A DNA stretch of 44,428 nucleotides from Gammaproteobacteria bacterium (GTDB lineage Bacteria > Pseudomonadota > Gammaproteobacteria > SZUA-152): contig JAKIUF010000037.1 in assembly GCA_021647705.1 (NCBI GenBank), forward strand, positions 1 through 44,428, given 5' to 3'. Position 1 is the first letter of the stretch. Every line of letters begins with the position of its first letter. The position numbers and the translations under genes are program-made. The notes beneath the pieces are model-generated. The model made no database searches, had not been told where the DNA came from, and saw nothing but the letters and a program-made list of their open reading frames with translations. This document shows, one piece after another, positions 6,659-15,012 of the stretch.

Positions 6659-6720
6659 AAATCTCTCCTTTAACTTTATTGATAAGACACTAAATGTCTA
6701 CTAATTGTGGGTAACTCGTA

Positions 6721-6930
6721 AAAAAAGGGGGCAAGTATCATATTGACGCTTTATTTTAGCAACCAGCTTAGCGAGAAAGTATCTTTTCCGTGGATATGTG
6801 TTGCCGCCCTCTCTTGCGACACATTACATGATAGATAGGCATTTTCATATTCGATTCTGAGCGTTCCAGGCATAAACGAGAAGATAACCTACCATTAGCT
6901 AAGCGTGAATATGATACTTGACCCTTTTTT
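6721..6930. repeat. Inverted-repeat element carrying a transposase fragment (family C)
   Basis: This 210-base element is bounded by about 29-base inverted ends. AAAAAAGGG, CAAGTATCATATT and ACGCT appear in order from 6721 and again inverted to 6930, with two or three mismatches. The interior holds the truncated RAYT gene at 6751-6873. It appears to be an internally deleted transposon, comparable to a MITE. Bases 2381-2420 look like a decayed left end of the same family. The remaining gap to 7019 has a small palindrome around a GTCTGACCCC motif (6975-6997) but no gene. Confidence 0.65.
6751..6873 (-). pseudogene. Truncated, frameshifted RAYT (Y1 transposase) N-terminus
   Basis: The frame opens with MPGTLRIEYENAY, which matches the start of REP-associated tyrosine transposases (M-x-RPLRIEYxNAYYHVMSRG). 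After the second tyrosine the expected continuation moves to another frame (YHVMCRKRGRQHI), so a single-base frameshift follows codon 13. The 40-codon frame then ends. The catalytic His-hydrophobic-His and tyrosine are missing, so it cannot be active. It explains the origin of the surrounding inverted-repeat element and supports the view that the GGGGTCA-ended repeats nearby are RAYT-related. Confidence 0.65.
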
Positions 6931-7019
6931 CCACCAGTTTTTTAACACTATTTCGTAACAATTCATAACTTTTTCAAAATCAATCGAGTCTGACCCCATC
7001 GATTTTCCAGTCCGGTGTA

Positions 7020-7604
7020 TTATATGACATTGGCCAGATGCTCATTAACGGGCTTTGAAGGCATGCCTTGAGTATGTTTAGCAAACGACCTACTTGTCGG
7101 TGGCTGTGCATTAATACACGATTCATTATGATCATAGAAAAACTGATGTTGCCATTTTTTGGCTATGAACCTTTCTTTAAATAAGTTAAGTCTCTGATCG
7201 TGACCACCCCAGCCATACCAAACAATAGGTGTTCCTTCATTTTCGGTGCTGCATATTGGAAGGTTTTTATAACCGCTTGCTTTGTGAATTGCTGAATCAA
7301 GGTTTGGATCGCAGACATAGAATAGATTCCAGACACGGACAAAGGAGTTGATGGGGATCTGTTTTTTAGCCAGTTTATATCCATCAATAAAACGGTTTCT
7401 CACTGTAGGAAGCATTTTGTCACCATTTAGCTCAAGAGGAACCAATTCATTTAAAGCCTTAGGAATAGCTGACCCTGGATTCTTTCCTACGATTGCACCA
7501 ACACAATTGCTATTCTTTGATTGGTCGTAGCCGTTTAGATAGATTCTTGTATCGAATCTGAATAACTCACCATCAACTTCTTCAAATCTTGCTAAATATT
7601 CCAT
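7020..7604 (-). CDS. DUF1643-like protein on an integron-type cassette
   Basis: This 194-residue protein resembles the DUF1643 family. VGAIVGKNPGSA near residue 40 corresponds to the family's LxxxxNPSxA element, PTVRNRFIDGYKLAKK to the conserved middle helix, and VRVWNLFYVCDPN to the V-x-NLF-x-x-x-x-DP motif. The family is often carried on mobile DNA and its activity is not established. The ATG at 7604 follows AGGGAAAC and lies just after the GTTAGCT core of the attC-like site at 7617, as in cassette genes. A TTG further upstream would fall inside that site. The cassette's own downstream attC is not seen and may have been lost to the repeat insertions next to it. Confidence 0.65.
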   Translation of the reverse strand: MEYLARFEEVDGELFRFDTRIYLNGYDQSKNSNCVGAIVGKNPGSAIPKALNELVPLELNGDKMLPTVRNRFIDGYKLAKKQIPINSFVRVWNLFYVCDPNLDSAIHKASGYKNLPICSTENEGTPIVWYGWGGHDQRLNLFKERFIAKKWQHQFFYDHNESCINAQPPTSRSFAKHTQGMPSKPVNEHLANVI

Positions 7605-7616
7605 AGTTTCCCTGAC

Positions 7617-7728
7617 AGCTAACGCCAGCAATAACCGGAATTTTGTAGCGGCGAGAGGCTTGTGCTAGGTTCTTTTAGCACAAACGAACACTGCGGAAAA
7701 ATGTCCGGGTTGTTTGCTTTTGTTATGC
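7617..7728 (-). other. attC-like integron recombination site
   Basis: On the minus strand it runs from GCATAAC (7728-7722) to GTTAGCT (7623-7617). The inner arms AGCAAACAACCCGGA and TCCGGTTATTGCT (read inward) pair with unpaired extra bases, as attC arms do. GCATAAC is the exact reverse complement of GTTATGC, which opens the same cassette at 8500-8494. Such matching ends are expected for a circularised cassette. Confidence 0.65.
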
Positions 7729-7729
7729 A

Positions 7730-8473
7730 TTATTTTCCTCTTAACTTAGTTCTAACTTTATGAACTCCATCACTAAACTTTTCTGGGAGACCATTTAAAA
7801 ATCCAGAAACTTCAGAGGATTCACTGGGGTCAAACTCCGCACCGTCACAAAGAAGCTTATACATCTCCTCAAGCCCCTCAGAAACTTGCCAATCCCAGTG
7901 TGGACCTTTAAGCTTCCTAGATTCACGAGAAAGCTCAAAATATTTTCTCAAAACATTAGCTTTAACTCCCGTTCTTTTAGTGTTTTCGATATTAAGCTTA
8001 ATAATGTCAACTCTAGAATTCTGGATATCGTTACTTAAACTGCTAACCTTACTTTCCATTCCTGAAACTGATTTCTTGAGATTTTCACTAATATGCCTGC
8101 TTACTTCACTTTTTAATCCATCAACCTTAGATTCAATTAGATCGCAGCTACTTTCAATAATTTTCTTACTCTCAGCATCAATTTTCTGTAAGAGGTATTC
8201 TTTATCATCCTTATACCTATTTCTAAAAAAATAAACATTAACACCTAGAAATAAAAGCAGGAATGTTGCTGCAAAGCTTAAAGACCAATAGTAGGATGCA
8301 CGTAAATCATTCAAAGAACTTTTCAATAATTTATTCTGTTCTTCTAACTTAATTTTATTAATTTTTAGCTCAATAACGTAATCAGATTCCTGTTTATTAT
8401 TCGCTACTTCATCCACAGCTATAACTGGAAAACAGAATGAAATTAGTAACATTAGGCTTATAACTCTAATCAT
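7730..8473 (-). CDS. Membrane-anchored coiled-coil protein on an integron-type cassette
   Basis: This 247-residue protein is not recognised as a family. It has a signal peptide or first membrane helix (residues 1-19), a short periplasmic coiled segment, a second membrane helix (about 65-83, ATFLLLFLGVNVYFF), and then a long coiled coil (about 90-165) rich in K, E and S. The C-terminal 80 residues look globular and carry the aromatic WDWQVSEGLEEMY. It probably spans the membrane with the coiled coil inside. The start lies about 20 bases after the attC core at 8494 and the stop touches the next attC, so it is a complete one-gene cassette. Confidence 0.65.
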   Translation of the reverse strand: MIRVISLMLLISFCFPVIAVDEVANNKQESDYVIELKINKIKLEEQNKLLKSSLNDLRASYYWSLSFAATFLLLFLGVNVYFFRNRYKDDKEYLLQKIDAESKKIIESSCDLIESKVDGLKSEVSRHISENLKKSVSGMESKVSSLSNDIQNSRVDIIKLNIENTKRTGVKANVLRKYFELSRESRKLKGPHWDWQVSEGLEEMYKLLCDGAEFDPSESSEVSGFLNGLPEKFSDGVHKVRTKLRGK

Positions 8474-8493
8474 ATTCCCTGACTTTCCTTAAT

Positions 8494-8579
8494 GCATAAC
8501 GTTTTAGCTCAGCCGACCTGTGCCGCAGAGCGATGAAGGAGCGGTGCGGTACCGGGTCGGCTGAAGCGTATGGTTAGGC
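8494..8579 (-). other. attC-like integron recombination site (clearest of three)
   Basis: Minus-strand reading starts at GCCTAAC (8579-8573) and ends at GTTATGC (8500-8494). The arms GCTTCAGCCGACC and GGTCGGCTGAGC pair perfectly except for one bulged base. An internal hairpin region lies between them. GCCTAAC is the exact reverse complement of the GTTAGGC that opens the upstream cassette at 9090-9084. Core consensus, bulge and matching cassette ends together make this a strong visual attC. Confidence 0.75.
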
Positions 8580-8585
8580 GAGACC

Positions 8586-9077
8586 TTATTCAAACTCTCT
8601 TTTTTCATAATCGAGGGCAACCGTTAACTTGTTTAATGCTTTACCAAGCATCTCAACGTTCATATCAAACCATTCATCATTCATATCTTGAGCTAGTTCG
8701 ACAACCACTTTTCCGTTATCTTGCTTGCGTTGAAACTTTAATAATCGTAGGTGCTTCATATCACCAAAACCGAATGTCCTTCCGTGAGCAAGTGCATCGC
8801 GCAAGTTCACAATAGAATTGATATGTACCTTACACTCTAATGGTGCATGTTTATTGTATTTTTCTAACGCCTGTCTCAGATCATTAGAGTTTGTAAATGC
8901 ATTCCATTCTACTCGCTCCCCTTCTTTAACTTGAGGAAGTTGTGTAGCTACTTTTGAAGCTGAGTATTCATCATGTTTGACAATTGCTAGTCGAGCAGCC
9001 ATTTCTATAGTTTGTAGATTGCCCACTATTTTACCGAGCTTCAGCGCATGATTTTCAAAGTGATCTTTTTGGCTCAT
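8586..9077 (-). CDS. HEPN-like protein on an integron-type cassette
   Basis: The 163-residue product is mostly helical. It contains NLRDALAHGRTFG near residue 92, an R-x4-H motif like the catalytic site of HEPN ribonucleases, in which a helix carries the paired arginine and histidine. No nucleotidyltransferase (MNT) partner gene follows, although HEPN domains in toxin-antitoxin and defence systems often have one. Classification is therefore tentative. The ATG lies seven bases inside the cassette boundary at 9084-9090 and the stop is seven bases before the attC at 8579, giving a minimal cassette. It could act as a stand-alone RNA-targeting or abortive-infection protein. Confidence 0.55.
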   Translation of the reverse strand: MSQKDHFENHALKLGKIVGNLQTIEMAARLAIVKHDEYSASKVATQLPQVKEGERVEWNAFTNSNDLRQALEKYNKHAPLECKVHINSIVNLRDALAHGRTFGFGDMKHLRLLKFQRKQDNGKVVVELAQDMNDEWFDMNVEMLGKALNKLTVALDYEKREFE

Positions 9078-9083
9078 TGATTC

Positions 9084-9117
9084 GCCTAACAGTGATTAAT
9101 AGCCCCCAATGTGGGGG
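9084..9117 (-). other. Integron core site GTTAGGC at the array edge
   Basis: GTTAGGC on the minus strand (9090-9084) fits GTTRRRY and matches the inverse core in the attC at 8573-8579, so it marks the start of the HEPN-like cassette. A CCCCCA/TGGGGG hairpin (9103-9117) is adjacent, but no second paired core is visible. It may be a decayed attC or an attI-like simple site. Confidence 0.45.
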
Positions 9118-9624
9118 ATAACTCCGCGCAAAAATCCCGCGATTTATTTGCCGATGATTCCTAGCTCCGCCAAATACTCCAACAAACCCACCAAATAATC
9201 AATGACTTATCACCGGAATCATTTTCACTGCGAATGCCCCATCGACCATAACCTGCTGGATATTGAGATGGGCAAATAAGACATTTTGGGGATATCACAC
9301 AGGATGTTTTTCCGTGTGAATTTGTTTATTTTTTGTACGTTTTATTTTTTGTGACTATTGGAAACCCATTGTATTCAACAGGATACATATGTTTTCCGAG
9401 ACATTTTACCCTGTGAAATATTGGAGTGTGGCCGGGATATTGAATGTGGAAACACCCAAAAATGGGAAAATATTCCATGTGTAATTACCAGTTTTAAGGA
9501 TGCTGTGCAAAATACCAGTTCAAATATTGAGCACATTTTATGTTCCCATGAAAAACCTGAAACTAATGGCGAGCATAAACAGTACCTTTTTTAGCCCTAA
9601 CGTCTAAGCATTTATTTTAACAAG
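9118..9624. other. Gap at the array edge with one doubtful reading frame
   Basis: No integrase gene is present where one would be expected upstream of the cassettes. A 78-codon plus-strand frame (9358-9594, METHCIQQDTYVFRDI...) is cysteine-rich and matches nothing I recognise. It lacks a clear ribosome site and is probably not a gene. The rest looks non-coding. Confidence 0.3.
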
Positions 9625-9843
9625 CTACTCAACGTCTTCGTATAACTCAGAAATCTCAACTTTTAATGCCTCAGCCATTAATGCAACTTCAGAATCTGTT
9701 ACACGTCTGACCTGAGACTCGATTTTTGCCAAAGTGCCGCGACTGATATTCCAACCAAAGAGATGACACCGAGCGGTCAACTCTTCCTGGGTCATATGGT
9801 TTTGTTCACGCAGCCGCCTGATTTGTGGGCCAATTACATTCAT
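9625..9843 (-). CDS. Small XRE-family transcriptional regulator
   Basis: The 72-residue protein is little more than a Cro/C1-type helix-turn-helix. RRLREQNHMTQEELTARC (about 9-26) supplies the first two helices, and SRGTLAKIESQVRRVTDSEV the recognition helix and the following one. The tail ALMAEALKVEISELYEDV is typical of single-domain XRE proteins. It probably acts as a dimeric repressor of its own promoter. Two similar palindromes lie directly upstream at 9854 and 9900. There is no partner gene downstream that would make it an antitoxin. Confidence 0.85.
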   Translation of the reverse strand: MNVIGPQIRRLREQNHMTQEELTARCHLFGWNISRGTLAKIESQVRRVTDSEVALMAEALKVEISELYEDVE

Positions 9844-9853
9844 AAGTCAAATT

Positions 9854-9869
9854 GCTCCGATATCGGAGC
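9854..9869. promoter_or_regulatory. Perfect 16-bp palindrome, proximal XRE operator
   Basis: GCTCCGATATCGGAGC is an exact palindrome 10 bases upstream of the XRE gene start. With the near-identical site at 9900 it forms a pair spaced 46 bases centre to centre, on the promoter side of a helix-turn-helix gene. Operator function is inferred from position and symmetry. Confidence 0.6.
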
Positions 9870-9899
9870 TTGATTCTGACAAAGAATACTGCCATTATT

Positions 9900-9915
9900 G
9901 CTCCGCTATCGGAGC
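9900..9915. promoter_or_regulatory. 16-bp inverted repeat, distal XRE operator
   Basis: GCTCCGCTATCGGAGC keeps the GCTCCG/CGGAGC arms of the proximal site and differs from it at a single central base. It sits between the XRE gene and the response-regulator gene, so it could also influence the latter's promoter. Confidence 0.55.
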
Positions 9916-10058
9916 AACCGTGTTATTTATTTATGCATAACCTGAAAATGGTAAACACACATCGATATATCGAATACCTCAAATCGCTGATAAACTCATA
10001 ATTGATGAGCATCAGGGAATTAAAGAGTATGTAAAGGACGACAATAGGAACAGAGAAA

Positions 10059-10769
10059 ATGAAGATTCTCATCGCCGAAGATAATCCCGTTACCCGCAAA
10101 ATCCACCAGGAACAGTTGACCACCTGGGGGTACGATTTTGATCTGGCGGTTAATGGCGAAGAGGCTGTTGATTACGCCCGAAAAAATGTGGGGGGTTATG
10201 ATCTCTGTCTGACGGATGTGAATATGCCGGTGATGAGTGGCATTGAGGCTATCAGGGCAATTCGGCAAGGTGCTTATTATCTGCCCATTATCGCCTGTAG
10301 CTCAAACCCGGATTATAAAACATGTTGTCTGGAAGCAGGTGCCGATGCGTTTTTGGTGAAGCCTTTTAGCTCTGCGGTCCTAAAGGAGAAGCTGGAGACG
10401 TTTTCTGTAAAACAGATTGTCCTGTATCAGGAAGGTGAGAGTTTGTCGTTGCACAGGGTTGGCCCTGCTGACAGCAGAGAGTTAAATGAGTTGATCATGC
10501 TGGATAAAAAGGAAGTGACGAAGTTTACGGTGGTTGATGTTTCTTTCCGTTTTCTTGCGCATCAGTGTGCGCGGGATAAATTGCTGGGTGATTTTTCTCG
10601 GGGTGACTCGGTGTTTACTGAAGTGCTTGATCGTACCCGGCGAGAGCCCGGAATAGTGCAGATTCATGCTTCGAAAATATGGCTGCGAAAATCGAGCCTT
10701 ACTCCGGAGGCGTTTGCGGAATTGGTCAAGGTGGAGGATGAGATGATGAAAAAACACAAGGAACCTTGA
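10059..10769 (+). CDS. Response regulator with uncharacterised output domain
   Basis: The first 120 of 236 residues form a complete receiver domain. It has the acidic pair E7/D8, phospho-acceptor D53 (LTDVNMP), and K101 before P102 (LVKPF), with a serine at the usual T/S switch position (ACSSN). The remaining 115 residues match no output domain I know: no DNA-binding helix-turn-helix, GGDEF, EAL or HD-GYP. They are mixed alpha/beta with a conserved-looking arginine-rich centre. A purine-rich ribosome site (AGGAACAGAGA) precedes the ATG. No histidine kinase is encoded nearby, so the phosphodonor is elsewhere. It could act by protein-protein contact. Confidence 0.8.
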   Translation: MKILIAEDNPVTRKIHQEQLTTWGYDFDLAVNGEEAVDYARKNVGGYDLCLTDVNMPVMSGIEAIRAIRQGAYYLPIIACSSNPDYKTCCLEAGADAFLVKPFSSAVLKEKLETFSVKQIVLYQEGESLSLHRVGPADSRELNELIMLDKKEVTKFTVVDVSFRFLAHQCARDKLLGDFSRGDSVFTEVLDRTRREPGIVQIHASKIWLRKSSLTPEAFAELVKVEDEMMKKHKEP

Positions 10770-10770
10770 G

Positions 10771-11072
10771 TGTGAATTAAACACTAAAAAATCCTTATTC
10801 AGAAAATTAATGAGTACTTAATAGGGTTTTAATTTTTTTGTCAGCGGTCGTGAGCACAGAGACGATTTATTGTTTCTTATAGCCTGTTGGTGGAACCGCT
10901 GCGCTTGTTCCACCCTACCGTTTTACGCTGTGTTGAACAGAGCGGAACAAAAAAAATCGATAAACTCCCCAACTCCACCCTCTTCCCGGGTAGGGCTTCA
11001 AGGAGAGAAGGGGCAAAAACATGGTAATTTACGAAAAACTGAACCCTCGGTAATTAATCTGTCCATCTTTTT
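10771..11072. repeat. Non-coding gap with two intergenic repeat motifs
   Basis: The gap starts with TGTGAATTAA (10771-10780), a motif that also follows other genes here. It contains one 31-base TGGTGGAACCGC...CCACCCTAC unit at 10888-10918. The segment 10845-10960 closely resembles 15595-15715, including the flanking TTTACGCTGTGTTGAA, so a larger composite unit was copied. No gene is seen. Confidence 0.6.
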
Positions 11073-11987
11073 TTATAAGCCAATAATCTGACTCAGTGTG
11101 TGTGTTTCGCCGGGTGCGAGATGACGTACGTCGTCTACAGCATTTGCCGTTTCTATACACACCATTTGCTGATAACCATCATCGGGAAAATCTGTCATGG
11201 CTCTGGCTTTATCCTTCCAGGGGTTCCATACCACTGTGGAATGGCTGCCGTTTCTTTTAATGTAAATCTGTCGCAGCAGTTGCGCATCAAAAATGGCACA
11301 GATTCCTTCTGTACAAGTATCTTCGGTATCAAAATAAATGCGGTCCACTTCTTCTCTGATATACACGGCATCGCTTTGTTGTTTTATCCGGTTGCCGTCC
11401 AGCTGGTCGATATAGTGACGCCCGAGCAAACCGTCAATGTGTATTTTTCTGACATCACCAACAGCAAAATAACTATGCAGGGCACCTCCAGCAGTGAAGG
11501 TTTTTTCACCTGTGTTGCGACTCGTCAGTTCGATGTTTAATTCTGTACCCACGGTAATGCTCAAACTCAGCTCAAAGGCATGCGGCCACAATGCGTGGGT
11601 GACAGGGGTATCGTTCAGCTGCAACTGTAATTGGGTGCTGCCATCGGGCAATGCCTTTGTTGCGCTCACCCGCCATTCCATGGTGCGAGCAAAGCCGTGT
11701 TGCGGTTTGTGTTTGTCGATGGCGTGCGGCCCGAACCAGGGCCAGATTATCGGTACACCACCTCGAATGGCTTTGTCGTGTTGAAATTGTGCCAGCGGAC
11801 TCATCCATAGCACCGGTTCGCTGCCCTGGGGCTGAAATGCGGTAATGTGGCCACCGTGCAAGTAGACTTCTGCTGTCGCCAGCCTATTGGTGATTTGCAC
11901 TCTGGGCAGCCCGTTTTCACCGGTCTGAAACCGCAGCTGGTCTGCCAATGCAAACTGCGCATTCAATGCTTCAATTTGATTTGCCAT
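11073..11987 (-). CDS. D-hexose-6-phosphate mutarotase (YeaD-like)
   Basis: This protein probably interconverts the alpha and beta anomers of hexose-6-phosphates in the cytoplasm. It belongs to the aldose-1-epimerase superfamily, glucose-6-phosphate mutarotase branch. Characteristic segments are YLHGGHITAFQP, VLWMSP, AIRGGVPIIWPWFGPH, QHGFART and HSYFAVGD (carrying a catalytic-type histidine). A terminal VCIETANA supplies the glutamate expected as general base. The ATG at 11987 was chosen because GGAGG lies just upstream, giving about 304 residues, near the family norm. It is divergent from valS. No sugar-pathway genes are adjacent. Confidence 0.9.
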   Translation of the reverse strand: MANQIEALNAQFALADQLRFQTGENGLPRVQITNRLATAEVYLHGGHITAFQPQGSEPVLWMSPLAQFQHDKAIRGGVPIIWPWFGPHAIDKHKPQHGFARTMEWRVSATKALPDGSTQLQLQLNDTPVTHALWPHAFELSLSITVGTELNIELTSRNTGEKTFTAGGALHSYFAVGDVRKIHIDGLLGRHYIDQLDGNRIKQQSDAVYIREEVDRIYFDTEDTCTEGICAIFDAQLLRQIYIKRNGSHSTVVWNPWKDKARAMTDFPDDGYQQMVCIETANAVDDVRHLAPGETHTLSQIIGL

Positions 11988-12144
11988 TTTTGCCTCCACG
12001 TCGTTTGCGGGTCGCGCCATGAACATAGCGGCACGCCCACTTTCTTGTTGATCAAACTCTCATTGGCAGGCTATGCCCACCCCGTCGCCGTTCTTCGGTA
12101 TAATGCGTCCCTTTTTACGCAGCCTTATCGGCGGTCAACAATCC

Positions 12145-14973
12145 ATGGAAAAAACGTACAACCCCCACGCCATCGAACAAAAATGGTACGAGACCTGGGA
12201 AAAAGAAGGCCATTTCGCCCCTGCTGGCGAGGGCAACCCTTACAGCATCATGATTCCACCCCCCAATGTCACCGGCAGTCTGCACATGGGCCACGGTTTC
12301 AACAATACGGTGATGGATACCCTGACCCGCTACCATCGCATGCGGGGGGATAACACCTTGTGGCAACCGGGAACAGATCACGCTGGCATCGCGACACAAA
12401 TGGTGGTGGAGCGCCAGCTCAACGCTGAGGGTAAAACCCGTCACGATCTGGGCCGCGATGATTTTATCAAACGCATCTGGGATTGGCGCGAGGAATCGGG
12501 GGGGAATATTACCCGCCAACTGCGCCGTATGGGGTCTTCGCTGGATTGGTCCCGCGAGCGATTCACCATGGATGATGGCATGTCCGACGCGGTGCAGGAG
12601 GTGTTTGTTCGCCTGCACGAGGAGGGGCTGATTTACCGTGGCAAACGTCTGGTGAACTGGGATCCGGTGCTGCATACCGCGGTTTCTGACCTCGAAGTAT
12701 TATCTGAGGAAGAAAACGGCCACATGTGGCATATGCGTTATCCGCTGGCCGACCCACAAGGAAAAGGCACCGGGTATTTGATTGTTGCCACGACCCGCCC
12801 GGAGACCATGCTCGGCGATGCGGCGGTGGCGGTACACCCGGATGACGAACGTTACAGCCACCTCGTGGGGCAGTTAATAGAGCTGCCGATCACCGGTCGC
12901 AAAATCCCTATTATTGCTGATGATTATGTGGACCCGGAATTTGGCACGGGCTGCCTGAAAATCACTCCGGCACATGATTTCAACGATTACGGCGTGTGGC
13001 AGAAGCACCGTGATGAGAAGGCTATCAATGAGTTGCCCAACGGGGGGCTGATCAATATTTTCACCCTTGATGCCGCCATTATTGGCAGTGACGATGAGTA
13101 CGGTAAACTGATTCCTGCCGCTTATCATGGGCTGGATCGTTACAAAGCCCGCAAACAGGTTATCGCCGATCTCGATGCACAGGGTTTGCTGGAAAAAACC
13201 GAAAAACACACATTAATGGTGCCGCGCGGTGACCGCTCTGGAGCGGTGATCGAGCCTTTGCTCACGGATCAGTGGTATGTGAAAGTGGGACCACTGGCGG
13301 AACCGGCCATCAAGGCGGTGGAAAACGGCGACATCCGGTTTGTGCCTGACAACTGGAAAAACACCTATTACGAGTGGATGCGCAATATCGAGGACTGGTG
13401 TATTTCTCGACAGATCTGGTGGGGCCATCGCATTCCTGCATGGTACGACGCCCAGGGTGATGTGTACGTGGGTCGCAACGAGGCCGAGGTGCGCGAAAAA
13501 CACGGCCTCGGCCCTGAAATAACACTGAGCCAGGATGAAGATGTGCTGGATACCTGGTTTTCTTCTGCGCTGTGGCCCTTTTCCACTCTCGGCTGGCCGG
13601 AAAAAACCCCGGAGCTGGACACTTTTTACCCTTCTTCTGTATTGGTCACAGGCTTCGACATCATTTTTTTCTGGGTCGCGCGCATGATCATGATGGGCCT
13701 GAAATTCACCGGCGAGGTACCTTTTCACGATATTTACATCCACGGGCTGGTGCTTGACTCTCATGGCAAGAAAATGTCCAAGTCAAAGGGTAATGTGCTG
13801 GACCCCATTGATCTCATCGATGGCATTAACCTGGAATCACTGGTGGCTAAACGCACTACAGGTCTGATGAAACCCAAAGATGCGCCCAAAATAGAGAAAC
13901 AAACCCGCAAGGATTTCCCCGAGGGTATTCCGTCCTTTGGCACCGATGCCTTGCGCTTCACCTTTGCCACACTGGCTTCCACTGGGCGCGACATCAATTT
14001 CGACCTTGGCCGCGTGGAGGGTTATCGCAATTTCTGCAACAAATTGTGGAATGCAGCTAACTACGTGTTGATGAACACCGAGGGCAAAGATTGTGGTCAG
14101 AACGGTGGAGATGTTGCGTTGTCTGCTGCCGATAAGTGGATTGATGCGCGTCTGCAACATACCCAGCAACAGGTTATTGAAGCCTTACAGAATTATCGCC
14201 TCGACCATGCTGCGCAGGCTATTTACGATTTCACCTGGAATGAATATTGTGCCTGGTATCTGGAGCTTTCCAAGCCTGTGCTCTCAAGCGATGACAGCTC
14301 TGAAGCACAATTACGCGGCACGCGCCAAACGCTGGTGCGTGTATTGGAGTCCCTGTTACGCACGGTACACCCGCTGATGCCCTTCATCACTGAAGAAATC
14401 TGGCAAAAGATTTCACCGCTTGCCGGATGCAAGGGCGCAACCATTATGCGCCAGCCCTATCCGCAACCAGACACCGGGAATGTGGACGAAACTGCTGCTC
14501 GTGAAATAGAATGGGTCAAGGAGTTTATCGTCGGCGTACGACAAATTCGCTCTGGCATGGACATTAAGCCCAGTAAACCACTGCCGGTACTGTTGCAAAA
14601 TGCCAGTGATATGGACATCAGCAACCTGGAACGCAATCGGCACACGATTGATTTTCTAGCCCGCACTGAGTCCATTAGCGTACTAAACGCAGATGACGAA
14701 GCACCGGAATCTGCTACCGCGCTGTTGGGTGAAATGAAGTTGCTCATTCCCATGGCAGGGCTTATCGATAAGGATGCTGAAATTGCGCGATTAGGCAAAG
14801 AGATCGAAAAGAAAAAACAGGATGTAATGCGTATTGAAGGGAAGCTGTCTAACCCGAAATTTGTCGAACGCGCCCCCGAGGCGGTGGTGGCAAAAGAGCG
14901 GGAAAAAATTGCGGTTATACAAACTGCATTAAAAAACTTTGAAGACCAACTGCGACGTATTAAGAAAATATGA
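12145..14973 (+). CDS. valS: Valyl-tRNA synthetase
   Basis: ValS charges tRNA-Val with valine. The 942-residue protein is full length. It has the HIGH-type motif (HMGH at 47-50, after PPPNVTGSL), the editing (CP1) domain with [10 protein letters not shown], the [15 protein letters not shown] segment, the KMSKS loop (near residue 541, [13 protein letters not shown]), and a C-terminal coiled-coil arm rich in K and E. The ATG at 12145 begins the conserved [15 protein letters not shown]. Any upstream in-frame start would only add non-conserved residues. A TATAAT at 12099 may be its -10 box. It is not in an operon with holC or pepA here. Confidence 0.97.
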   Translation: MEKTYNPHAIEQKWYETWEKEGHFAPAGEGNPYSIMIPPPNVTGSLHMGHGFNNTVMDTLTRYHRMRGDNTLWQPGTDHAGIATQMVVERQLNAEGKTRHDLGRDDFIKRIWDWREESGGNITRQLRRMGSSLDWSRERFTMDDGMSDAVQEVFVRLHEEGLIYRGKRLVNWDPVLHTAVSDLEVLSEEENGHMWHMRYPLADPQGKGTGYLIVATTRPETMLGDAAVAVHPDDERYSHLVGQLIELPITGRKIPIIADDYVDPEFGTGCLKITPAHDFNDYGVWQKHRDEKAINELPNGGLINIFTLDAAIIGSDDEYGKLIPAAYHGLDRYKARKQVIADLDAQGLLEKTEKHTLMVPRGDRSGAVIEPLLTDQWYVKVGPLAEPAIKAVENGDIRFVPDNWKNTYYEWMRNIEDWCISRQIWWGHRIPAWYDAQGDVYVGRNEAEVREKHGLGPEITLSQDEDVLDTWFSSALWPFSTLGWPEKTPELDTFYPSSVLVTGFDIIFFWVARMIMMGLKFTGEVPFHDIYIHGLVLDSHGKKMSKSKGNVLDPIDLIDGINLESLVAKRTTGLMKPKDAPKIEKQTRKDFPEGIPSFGTDALRFTFATLASTGRDINFDLGRVEGYRNFCNKLWNAANYVLMNTEGKDCGQNGGDVALSAADKWIDARLQHTQQQVIEALQNYRLDHAAQAIYDFTWNEYCAWYLELSKPVLSSDDSSEAQLRGTRQTLVRVLESLLRTVHPLMPFITEEIWQKISPLAGCKGATIMRQPYPQPDTGNVDETAAREIEWVKEFIVGVRQIRSGMDIKPSKPLPVLLQNASDMDISNLERNRHTIDFLARTESISVLNADDEAPESATALLGEMKLLIPMAGLIDKDAEIARLGKEIEKKKQDVMRIEGKLSNPKFVERAPEAVVAKEREKIAVIQTALKNFEDQLRRIKKI

Positions 14974-15012
14974 ATCGCTTAAAAACACTCACCATTTAAA
15001 GGAGCATGGAAA

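Noticed and set aside
9358-9594. Plus-strand 78-codon cysteine-rich frame
   Set aside because: No ribosome site, no recognisable motif, and isolated in repeat-like DNA. Kept only as a note in the gap description.
12073-12144. 24-codon N-terminal extension of valS
   Set aside because: The extension is not conserved in ValS. The family sequence begins at MEKTYNPH (12145), and a likely -10 box lies within the extension.
11847-12353. Plus-strand 168-codon frame between the mutarotase and valS
   Set aside because: It overlaps both well-supported genes in other frames and has no conserved features.
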